Assembly (NCBI GenBank): GCA_002723015.1
Contig: PBNG01000089.1
Coordinates: 1-20,431, forward strand
DNA length: 20,431 nt
Source of the DNA: Roseibacillus sp.
GTDB taxonomy: Bacteria; Verrucomicrobiota; Verrucomicrobiae; Verrucomicrobiales; Akkermansiaceae
Reading direction: 5' to 3'
The translations under genes were made by a program, and so were the position numbers. The notes below the pieces were generated by a model. It worked only from the letters and a program-made list of their open reading frames with translations. It searched no databases and was not told where the DNA came from. Shown piece by piece: positions 7,549 to 14,215 of the stretch; positions within the stretch are counted from its first letter, which is position 1, and every line of letters begins with the position of its first letter.

Positions 7549-8433
7549 ATGACGCAGACCCGCTACTTCCTCTGGCGCACAGCACAGGCCTTCGGGATTT
7601 CAATCCGTCGGCGTCACGCCACTAACGCCGCAACCGAATTTCACCTCATGAGGGAAGCGGAAGAAGTTCTTGGCCAACTAGCCTGGAAAGATACCGAGGA
7701 CATCGAGGACCTCTCTGTGGAATACTGGAACCTGCGCCGTATGTCGAAGAATCATCAGAAGATCAGCGATGAAATTGAAGCGGCCAATCTAGATCTTCAG
7801 AGGTCCCAGGACCAGAGAACGGAACTTCTCGGCCTGGTGGTTGACAGCACCAAGGACCTTGTCGAGGAAAGGAGGGTGATGGAGGACGCAGGTGCGCGCC
7901 TCCGGGCTGAACATGAGGTAATCATATCGGACGCCAGAGCAATTCGGAGGCGTCATGACGGCATTAAGGCCAAGCTCGAAGTTCTTATCGCGGAAGAGCC
8001 GGATGATACTCCAGACATCGTCGCCTCGAAGGAAGAACTTCTCCGGTTGAAGACGCAGTTCAAGAAACTCCGGGAAAGGCGTGACACTGTCGTCACCGAG
8101 ATTGAATCTCTCGACAGTTCCTTGGAGGCTATCGGGAGCCGCATCGAAACCAAGCGCTCATCAGTCCGGGGGGAGGCTCGAGACAGCTATCAGACCCTCG
8201 GCCAGGCAAATCGTGACCTCTCACATAACCGGATGGAATTGAATTCCCTCGAGGGCCAGATGAACATCTTCTTTGCGGAAATCGGTCGTTACATTCTGGC
8301 CCAATACCGTGAACCAGCCCTTTCCGCGATTGCCTCCAGACACCACGGGCTCATCAAACAGATTTCTGCACTTGGGCTTTCCATCCGGCTCAACAGGCGA
8401 CTCGCGGGAGAGAACGATGAACCTCCATCCTGA
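7549..8433 (+). CDS. Coiled-coil protein of unknown function
   Basis: I do not recognise this 294-residue protein. The first 30 residues are basic and hydrophobic-patterned (RYFLWRTAQAFGISIRRRH) without a true signal peptide or membrane segment. Residues of about 60-250 are almost entirely heptad-like helix, rich in Glu, Arg, Leu and Lys, with long stretches such as EIEAANLDLQRSQDQRTELL and LKTQFKKLRERRDTVVTEIE. These are broken once by a short acidic, proline-containing segment (AEEPDDTPD, about 147-155). The C-terminal 45 residues look like a compact helical end. The pattern suggests a dimeric or filamentous cytoplasmic protein, loosely like SMC/PspA-type coiled coils, but no motif supports a specific family. 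It begins 50 bases after acs and is convergent with mpl. Confidence 0.8.
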   Translation: MTQTRYFLWRTAQAFGISIRRRHATNAATEFHLMREAEEVLGQLAWKDTEDIEDLSVEYWNLRRMSKNHQKISDEIEAANLDLQRSQDQRTELLGLVVDSTKDLVEERRVMEDAGARLRAEHEVIISDARAIRRRHDGIKAKLEVLIAEEPDDTPDIVASKEELLRLKTQFKKLRERRDTVVTEIESLDSSLEAIGSRIETKRSSVRGEARDSYQTLGQANRDLSHNRMELNSLEGQMNIFFAEIGRYILAQYREPALSAIASRHHGLIKQISALGLSIRLNRRLAGENDEPPS

Positions 8434-8434
8434 C

Positions 8435-8450
8435 CAGGGAAACTGCCCTG
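8435..8450. terminator. Hairpin between convergent coiled-coil and mpl genes
   Basis: CAGGG (8435-8439) and CCCTG (8446-8450) form a five-base-pair stem with loop AAACTG right after the coiled-coil stop codon. TTTT follows at about 8456. It has the look of a short intrinsic terminator for the plus-strand gene. Confidence 0.35.
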
Positions 8451-8499
8451 CTGACTTTTCCCGGCGCCCTCCAAAGGAGATCAAAGATCCGGCAGCCCG

Positions 8500-9894
8500 T
8501 TAATGGACTTCGTCCAGCATTGAGAGGAGAAGTTCATGTAAATTACCGAATCCACCATTGCTCAGGACGGCAACGACATCGTCTTTCCTCGCACGAGCTG
8601 CGATGTGCTTTGCGATTTCTTCGACTGTCGGAAGGTAGGCTGCATCTGCCCCCAGAGACACCACATCCCGGACGAGTTGCTCAGGATCAAGGCGCTCGCA
8701 CTCCGCGACTTTACCCGGATCCGCAATCGCTGGCACAACGGCGTAGTCAGCAGTGGCCAAAGACTCTGCAAGTTCCTTCTGGAAAATATTGCGCCTCGTT
8801 GTGTTGGAACGTGGCTCAAACACCGCCCAGATCCGAGACTCCGGATACCGCTGCCGGAACGCTTCAATGACCATCCTGATAGCCGTTGGATGGTGGGCGA
8901 AATCGTCAATCACTCTCACCCCCCGGACCTCTCCCCGTAGCTGCTGGCGACGGGCAATTCCCTCGAAACTTAAAAACGCCTCCCGGATTTGATCCGGTCC
9001 CAACCCGGCGAAAAGCCCCCCGGCTGCCGCCATTGCTGCATTGCGGACATTGAATTCCCCCACCATGGGAATCAGATACTCTTCCCCGGCGAGACTGAAA
9101 CTACTCTCTTCCCTTTTATAGATGGGGTTCTCAATTTTCCACTCGCAGCCATCTCCGAATCCGATCGTCCGGATCGGACAAGGGCATTGCTCGATCACCT
9201 CCATAACGTTGCGATCATCCCCATTGACCAGCGCCAAGCCTCCGCGAGGCACTATGTTCAGGAGCCTCCTGAATGTCAGCTTGATCTCCTCGATCGAGCC
9301 ATAAATATCCGCATGGTCGAACTCGATATTATTGATCACGGCGAGCTCCGGAAGGTAATGAAGAAACTTGGATCGTTTATCGAAGAAGGCCGTGTCGTAT
9401 TCGTCCCCCTCCAGCACGTTGAATTCAGAATCCGTGAAACAGGCACCCCGTCCGAGATTCACGGGAATTCCACCAATCATGTATCCCGGGTCGAGACCTC
9501 CGTCCTTGAGAAGCCAGGTCAAAAGGGCAGTGGTCGTCGTCTTGCCATGGGTTCCCGTCACTACGAAATTCCGTTTTCCCCGGAGGAACTGCTCCTTCAG
9601 CACTTCCGGCAGACTCTGATACAGGACCCGCCGATCCAGAACCGCCTCCGCTTCCTCATTGCCCCTGCTGATTGTATTTCCAATCACGATCACGTCCGCG
9701 CTTTCCGGCACATTTGATGCCCGATACCCCTCGGAAATCTCTACTCCGCTGTTCTCAAGGAAGGTCGACATTGGAGGGTACACCCTCTCATCAGACCCGG
9801 TTACCTTGATCCCTCTCTGCTGCATCGCTGAGGCAACCGCCCCCATCGCTGTGCCACAAACGCCAATGAAATGGTAGTGAGACTTATCGGCCAT
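8500..9894 (-). CDS. mpl: UDP-N-acetylmuramate:L-alanyl-gamma-D-glutamyl-meso-diaminopimelate ligase
   Basis: Mpl reattaches tripeptide recovered from old murein to UDP-MurNAc, so it belongs to peptidoglycan recycling in the cytoplasm. The 464-residue product has the Mur-ligase layout: an N-terminal Rossmann region (HFIGVCGTAMG, 8-18), the ATP-binding loop GTHGKTTT (114-121), the central ligase domain and a C-terminal domain with DDFAHHP. Mpl rather than MurC is indicated by NTISRGNEE (73-81) and by FEPRSNTTRR near residue 370, both characteristic of Mpl. It follows the HAD gene on the same strand after a 59-bp gap that contains the palindrome CCTTCGAAGG (9928-9937). The start ATG at 9894 immediately precedes the Rossmann segment. 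A MurC homologue with relaxed specificity is the main alternative. Confidence 0.93.
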   Translation of the reverse strand: MADKSHYHFIGVCGTAMGAVASAMQQRGIKVTGSDERVYPPMSTFLENSGVEISEGYRASNVPESADVIVIGNTISRGNEEAEAVLDRRVLYQSLPEVLKEQFLRGKRNFVVTGTHGKTTTTALLTWLLKDGGLDPGYMIGGIPVNLGRGACFTDSEFNVLEGDEYDTAFFDKRSKFLHYLPELAVINNIEFDHADIYGSIEEIKLTFRRLLNIVPRGGLALVNGDDRNVMEVIEQCPCPIRTIGFGDGCEWKIENPIYKREESSFSLAGEEYLIPMVGEFNVRNAAMAAAGGLFAGLGPDQIREAFLSFEGIARRQQLRGEVRGVRVIDDFAHHPTAIRMVIEAFRQRYPESRIWAVFEPRSNTTRRNIFQKELAESLATADYAVVPAIADPGKVAECERLDPEQLVRDVVSLGADAAYLPTVEEIAKHIAARARKDDVVAVLSNGGFGNLHELLLSMLDEVH

Positions 9895-9953
9895 TAGTTA
9901 GCAATGAATCGTCGCTCCTATGAGGGTCCTTCGAAGGCGAGGTTCTCGGCAGG

Positions 9954-10835
9954 TCAGAATCCGGGAGCAGCAACGGTCGCATTATCTCTCTCCTCCCGGC
10001 GACGCGCGAGTATCCGGTCCGCCGTTTCTCTCACCATCCCTTCAAGCAGGTTACGCAGATGGCTGCCCTTTCGATAATCCGCAGGCGCAATATGCTTCAC
10101 CCTGTCAGCATACGCACATAGCTGGTAACACTTCTGGAAGCTCTGCCCACTCGTATCCTGCGCATTATATACCGCAATGGAATGCCCACCATTCCTCTTC
10201 ATAACGGTAAAACAGGGGACATCGGTTGGGCCATCCCCTACGTAAATCATGTTTTCGAAGGGAATCGGTCGGAGCTCTGGTGGCATGTGGTCATTCACAT
10301 CATCACCATGCTTCAACATTCCCTTGTTAATTCTAAACAGAAATTGCGTCTTGGTTGTATGCGAAACCGTCCGCTTCGGAAAGCTAATCCTTCCTTCATG
10401 ATCCTCCCCGAATTCACAGCCGAAAATCGCCGTCATGTGATCTGCAAGGCTGCAACCCTCGAGTAACGCCCGCAGACCGGATGAAATAATATAATGTTCG
10501 ATCTTGATTCCCACCCTATCATGCTCGGGGCTTAAAACCTCTGCTGGAATCTCTTCAAAGAGTTCCGGGACACCGGGATAGTAGGTTAAACCCCGACCCA
10601 GTTCGCAAAGTCGGTCATTGGTCACCCCATCCATTTGAAGATAATCCAGAAGGCACTTCATGTAGGCCAGCTCACCGTCCCACTGGTTCTCTTTCACCAG
10701 AGAATTACACCGGTCCCAAAATTGCGCAGGATCGATCCCAAACTCAGGAAAAAGAACCTCATCCTGCATATAGCTGGGGCTCAGGGTCTGATCATAATCA
10801 TAGATCAGGGCTATGGTGCTTTGTGGGACCGCCAT
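9954..10835 (-). CDS. HAD superfamily phosphatase, phosphoserine phosphatase-like
   Basis: This 293-residue cytoplasmic protein carries all four HAD motifs. Motif I is [10 protein letters not shown] (11-20), with D13 as nucleophile and D15 as acid/base. Motif II is IISSG (116-120). Motif III is the lysine in TTKTQ (about K162). Motif IV is VGDGPTD (199-205). The long helical insertion between motifs I and II (about 30-105) is a C1-type cap like that of phosphoserine phosphatase relatives, but the substrate is not evident. The frame extends upstream to a GTG at 10931, adding 32 residues; I chose the ATG at 10835 because the HAD fold begins right after it. It lies upstream of mpl on the same strand and may share its transcript. 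Confidence 0.85.
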   Translation of the reverse strand: MAVPQSTIALIYDYDQTLSPSYMQDEVLFPEFGIDPAQFWDRCNSLVKENQWDGELAYMKCLLDYLQMDGVTNDRLCELGRGLTYYPGVPELFEEIPAEVLSPEHDRVGIKIEHYIISSGLRALLEGCSLADHMTAIFGCEFGEDHEGRISFPKRTVSHTTKTQFLFRINKGMLKHGDDVNDHMPPELRPIPFENMIYVGDGPTDVPCFTVMKRNGGHSIAVYNAQDTSGQSFQKCYQLCAYADRVKHIAPADYRKGSHLRNLLEGMVRETADRILARRREERDNATVAAPGF

Positions 10836-10968
10836 GGCATCAAATCGGATGCCAGAATGCAGCGCCTTGATGACGAAACAAGGACAACTTCCGCCAAACC
10901 CCACGGAGAGTGCCTCGTGACCGAATGACACCTACAGGGTGGATATGGGCTCATGTAATCTATCGTTC

Positions 10969-10996
10969 AAAAATCTCTGCGAAACGGTCTTTCGCA
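10969..10996 (-). terminator. Terminator-like hairpin in the leader of the HAD gene
   Basis: TGCGAAA (10978-10984) and TTTCGCA (10990-10996) form a perfect stem around a five-base loop. Read on the minus strand the hairpin is followed by GAGA and then five T (10969-10973), the layout of an intrinsic terminator. It lies roughly 140 bases upstream of the HAD start, so it could be an attenuator in that leader, or it could block antisense transcription coming from the lptD side. Confidence 0.4.
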
Positions 10997-10999
10997 ATA

Positions 11000-11013
11000 T
11001 TCCCTTTCGGGAA
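11000..11013. other. Small hairpin upstream of lptD
   Basis: TTCCC (11000-11004) pairs with GGGAA (11009-11013) around loop TTTC, three bases from the hairpin at 10978-10996. The pair may form a tandem structure in a leader RNA, or they may be unrelated. Confidence 0.3.
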
Positions 11014-11114
11014 AATAACCATCAGGTCCATTTATATTACAGCTGGCAGATCTCGTGCGCCCCCAACCATAATCACTCCATTTCCAAGACAATTTGATTG
11101 TTTCAAGCCGTCGA

Positions 11115-13559
11115 ATGAGAGTCCATCGCCCCATGCCCCCACGAGACGTGACAGGCTGGCGCCGGAAAAATAGCGATCCTCCGCGGAAAGGCATCGTTAT
11201 CCGGCTCTCCTGTGCCCTTCTCACGGCGTCTTCCCTTGCCTGCATCGCCCAGGAGGTAGACCCGCCACCTTCCGGAGAGGACTTACTTTCTCTTCCCAGC
11301 GGAACTACTCGTGAGGGGGCCGGCAACGGCCTTGGAATCAGCCCTTCAATCCCCGAAGATTTCCGCATCACGGGAGAGGACTACGAAACCCGGTGGGACG
11401 CGCAAACCGGTCGCATCCTCTACAAAGGCAGTATGCAGTGTCGTACTTCTACCGGTATCCAGATTTTTGCAGGCAGCGTTGTGATCGACCTCAACAAGAA
11501 GGTCGTCCGGTTCGCCGGAAATGTCGCGATCTACCAGGGCACTATGCTACACCGCGGGGAGTCAGCAAACTACTGGTATGAGGAAGAACGGCTGGAGGGT
11601 GACGGTCTCCGGGTGGGCATGGATCCCATGCTTCTTGAGGCGGGTAAATTCCGGATGATCGAGCGAAACGGGCGAACTGTCTTCCTTGGCGAGGACGCAG
11701 GCGTAACCACTCATGATATTGAGGATCCCGGATTCTGGCTCCGCGCCGCCAAGACCACCGTTATCCCGGGCGACAAGGTCATTTTCCGAGATGTCAAACT
11801 CTACGCCGGTGAGAGACCTGTCTTCTGGCTTCCATACCTCTCCCAGGCCATTGATCCGGGACTCGGTTACCGTTTCGTTCCTGGTGCCCGCTCACATTGG
11901 GGGCCTTACCTCCTCAACCGTTATGGTTTCATGCTCGGCGGGGAAGAAGACCCCGTCACCGGAGAGAACGAAGATGCCTGGTTGTTATCCCAGTGGCACC
12001 TTGATCTCCTATCCGAGCGGGGAGCAGGGACCGGAGTCGACCTGACAGACACACGCCTTGAAGAAAATCCGAACCTCGGGTGGCTCAAGCTCTACCACAT
12101 CCATGATTTTAACCCTACGCTGGATCGAAGCGGGGTCCCACGTCAGAAAGTCACTGCGAATCGGTTTCGAGCGCAATTGCGTCACCGGATTGATCTTCAG
12201 GATATCTTCCTCGGGGGAGACAGCTACCTTGATGCAAACCTGACCTACCTGAGCGACCGCTTTTATCTCGAGGACTATGACCCGGAGGCGTTTCGCGTGG
12301 AGCCAACCCCGGACAACATTCTCGCCCTCACTCATCAGAGGGGTCGAAATCTCCTCACTCTCTGGGGCCGGGTCCGGCCTAACTCATTTTATCAAACCGA
12401 TACCCGTCTGCCTGAGTTCGCTCTGGACCAGATTCGACAACCATTTCTCGGTTCCCGGCTCCTCCACGAGGGCCAATTCGTTGCAGGGCTCTACAACGAG
12501 GTGCTTCCAGACTTCAGACGCCGCGAGCTCGCTGCGGAATCAGAGGCTCTTGACCCCGCTGACCCTCGAAGTGACGAGATCCGCACTATCCTCGCAGAAC
12601 GCGGCTATACGCGACTCCACTTCTGGCAGGAGATATCCCTGCCCACGAGCCTTGAAAACCGCATCAATCTGATCCCCCGGGCCGGTCTGGGATCAACGCT
12701 CTACAGTAGCGTTGACGGCAACGGAGACAGCGAAAACCGGACACATCTCTATGCGGGCGTCGATGCCTCCGCGAAGTTTTCCCAGCATTTCCCTGAGGTG
12801 CAGAGCAAGAAGCTCGGACTTAATGGCCTTCTCCATGTCATCCAACCCTACGCGGGAGCCTCATGGATCGCGACTGACGAACTGGATTCCAGTTTTCCCC
12901 GGATTGACCGGCTCACTGCCAGCACACGACCAAGACCCCTTGGAGTTGGCCGTTTCACCGCTATCGACGACCTTGAAGACTGGACAATCCTGCGCCTGGG
13001 GGTCCGGAATCGTTTCCTCACAAGAAGAGACGGAGGGTCCCACGAATGGCTTTCAGTCAACTCCTACCTCGACTGGTTTCAGGAAGACCCGGAATTTGAT
13101 CGCGAATTCTCCAATCTCTATAATGAAATCTACTTTCACCCGGTTCCCTGGCTTGAACTCGGTCTTGAGACCCAGTTCCCGCTTCTGAGCAAGGTCGGGG
13201 ACTTCACCGAAATCGTCGGCTCCCTGCGCTACATGCCCAGTGAAAATCTTGAGGTGACGCTGCGACACCGCTTTCTCAACGATCACCCTATCCTCCAGGA
13301 TTCAATCAGATTTGAATATGGAGCCTTCAACCGATTCAACGAAAAATGGAGCGTCGGATTCAAACACCGGTGGGAATTTGACGACAAGGTCCTCGAGTAT
13401 CAGCAATATTCCGTGCATCGAACCTTCGACAACTGGGTAGTTTCGCTCGGACTCTTTCACCGTGACAACCGCTACGATAACGAGTTCGGAGCCCTTATCG
13501 GACTGACTCTTCGAGAGTTTCCATCGATCAATCTCCCTCTCAAGGCGGGAGTAGAGTGA
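11115..13559 (+). CDS. lptD: LptD-like LPS-assembly outer-membrane protein
   Basis: LptD is the outer-membrane barrel that inserts lipopolysaccharide into the outer leaflet. The 814-residue product has a positively charged start, a hydrophobic export segment (IRLSCALLTASSLACIAQ) and then an OstA/LptA-like periplasmic domain at about 80-200 (YKGSMQCRTST..., FAGNVAIYQGT). A long barrel region with alternating aromatic/polar strands follows to the end, including FWLPYLSQ and WLELGLETQFPLL. Starts at 11094 (TTG), 11115 (ATG) and 11133 (ATG) are possible; none has a clear ribosome-binding site, and 11115 is a compromise. After the signal region only one cysteine remains (in MQCRT), so the paired disulfides of E. 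coli LptD cannot form. The gene is distant from kdsA and the LptC/A-like gene in the window. A more general OstA-family barrel is the alternative. Confidence 0.86.
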   Translation: MRVHRPMPPRDVTGWRRKNSDPPRKGIVIRLSCALLTASSLACIAQEVDPPPSGEDLLSLPSGTTREGAGNGLGISPSIPEDFRITGEDYETRWDAQTGRILYKGSMQCRTSTGIQIFAGSVVIDLNKKVVRFAGNVAIYQGTMLHRGESANYWYEEERLEGDGLRVGMDPMLLEAGKFRMIERNGRTVFLGEDAGVTTHDIEDPGFWLRAAKTTVIPGDKVIFRDVKLYAGERPVFWLPYLSQAIDPGLGYRFVPGARSHWGPYLLNRYGFMLGGEEDPVTGENEDAWLLSQWHLDLLSERGAGTGVDLTDTRLEENPNLGWLKLYHIHDFNPTLDRSGVPRQKVTANRFRAQLRHRIDLQDIFLGGDSYLDANLTYLSDRFYLEDYDPEAFRVEPTPDNILALTHQRGRNLLTLWGRVRPNSFYQTDTRLPEFALDQIRQPFLGSRLLHEGQFVAGLYNEVLPDFRRRELAAESEALDPADPRSDEIRTILAERGYTRLHFWQEISLPTSLENRINLIPRAGLGSTLYSSVDGNGDSENRTHLYAGVDASAKFSQHFPEVQSKKLGLNGLLHVIQPYAGASWIATDELDSSFPRIDRLTASTRPRPLGVGRFTAIDDLEDWTILRLGVRNRFLTRRDGGSHEWLSVNSYLDWFQEDPEFDREFSNLYNEIYFHPVPWLELGLETQFPLLSKVGDFTEIVGSLRYMPSENLEVTLRHRFLNDHPILQDSIRFEYGAFNRFNEKWSVGFKHRWEFDDKVLEYQQYSVHRTFDNWVVSLGLFHRDNRYDNEFGALIGLTLREFPSINLPLKAGVE

Positions 13560-13567
13560 ACACCCAG

Positions 13568-13592
13568 TAACCCAGACGACTGCTATGGGTTA
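13568..13592. terminator. Hairpin between convergent lptD and Wzz-like genes
   Basis: TAACCCA (13568-13574) and TGGGTTA (13586-13592) form a perfect seven-base-pair stem with an 11-base loop. It spans the 23-bp gap and the last codons of the minus-strand gene. It could terminate both transcripts; there is no clear T-tract on either side. Confidence 0.38.
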
Positions 13593-14080
13593 GCCTGAAG
13601 AGAGTCGAGGTTTGAGGAATCACCAGCGACATCGCCGCCCGCTGGAAGCAGAGGAGGCAACTTCATCTTTTCAACAGCCTCGGCCCGAAATGGTGGGTAA
13701 ACGCTCTTGATCTCCTTGAGAATCGCATATGCCCTCTCCTGCTTCCTGTCCCGGTAGAGAACCCTGATCCGGCTACCGATCCGCTCTTCCTTGACGATCA
13801 GTTTTTCCTGCATGTGGGCGATCGCCTCCTGTTTTGAATCCATTCTCCACTCATCCACAAGCTCCAGATTCGCTATCACCTTTTCAAGGACCGCTTCACT
13901 CTCCAGAAGATTTTCCTCACCCACGACAACCGCCTCCATACTCATGCCCTCCACTTTTCCCACCCGGTAAGATAGCAATGCAACCCGGTCCTTGGTAAGA
14001 AACAACCAGCCCACAACACCTCCTCCTGACAACCCGAGGACAAAAACCACGACAATGGTAGCAACAACGGGCTTCGACAT
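13583..14080 (-). CDS. Short Wzz-like single-pass membrane protein
   Basis: The 165-residue product starts MSKPVVATIVVVFVLGLSGG and has one membrane helix (about 5-28). A periplasmic helical region follows whose sequence resembles the polysaccharide chain-length regulator (Wzz) domain: SEAVLEKVIANLELVDEW (61-78), then QEAIAHMQEKLIVKEE (84-99) and RIRVLYRDRKQERAYAILKE (104-123). In Wzz this pattern is followed by a long coiled coil and a second membrane helix; here the protein ends after a proline-rich tail, so both are missing. It may be a stand-alone partner of a polysaccharide system elsewhere, or the similarity may be structural only. The frame reaches back to TTG 14113, but the ATG at 14080 directly precedes the membrane helix. 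A hairpin at 14090-14125 appears to cover its ribosome-binding site. Confidence 0.68.
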   Translation of the reverse strand: MSKPVVATIVVVFVLGLSGGGVVGWLFLTKDRVALLSYRVGKVEGMSMEAVVVGEENLLESEAVLEKVIANLELVDEWRMDSKQEAIAHMQEKLIVKEERIGSRIRVLYRDRKQERAYAILKEIKSVYPPFRAEAVEKMKLPPLLPAGGDVAGDSSNLDSLQANP

Positions 14081-14089
14081 GGGGACTTC

Positions 14090-14125
14090 TAGCAAATCAC
14101 CTTCCCTCGCCAAGGGAATTTGCTA
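14090..14125 (-). promoter_or_regulatory. Hairpin enclosing the ribosome-binding site of the Wzz-like gene
   Basis: TAGCAAAT (14090-14097) and ATTTGCTA (14118-14125) are perfect inverted repeats. Inside them TCCCT (14103-14107) pairs with AGGGA (14113-14117). Read on the minus strand, the structure ends nine bases before the start codon at 14080 and holds the only purine-rich Shine-Dalgarno-like segment (GAGGGAAGG) within its stem. Folding would hide the site, so translation may respond to a protein, RNA or temperature. Confidence 0.45.
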
Positions 14126-14215
14126 AACCCGTGCTGCAGGCGGTTGGCATTCTGCAATCGCTTCTGACCTTTTCCTGCCGCAGGCGGCAAACACCCCGCC
14201 ATCTCCTCGGACATC

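Larger units (their letters stand above)
10836..11114. other. Divergent intergenic region between HAD and lptD genes, with two hairpins
   Basis: About 280 bp separate the two opposite start codons. It contains a perfect seven-base-pair hairpin at 10978-10996 and a five-base-pair hairpin at 11000-11013, described separately. TATATT at 11033-11038 lies in a suitable place for a -10 element of the lptD gene, but no good -35 was seen 16-18 bp upstream. No further gene is supported here. Confidence 0.45.

Noticed and set aside
10836..10931. GTG-initiated 32-residue extension of the HAD protein
   Set aside because: The extension precedes the start of the HAD fold and has no ribosome-binding site; the ATG at 10835 fits the family start.
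14081..14113. TTG start for the Wzz-like protein
   Set aside because: It begins inside the hairpin and places 11 charged residues before a typical membrane-anchor start; the ATG at 14080 is better.
14131..14189. GCAGGCGG direct repeat and TGCCG/CGGCA hairpin before the M16 gene
   Set aside because: The repeats are only eight bases in GC-rich DNA and the hairpin is short; no convincing regulatory layout.
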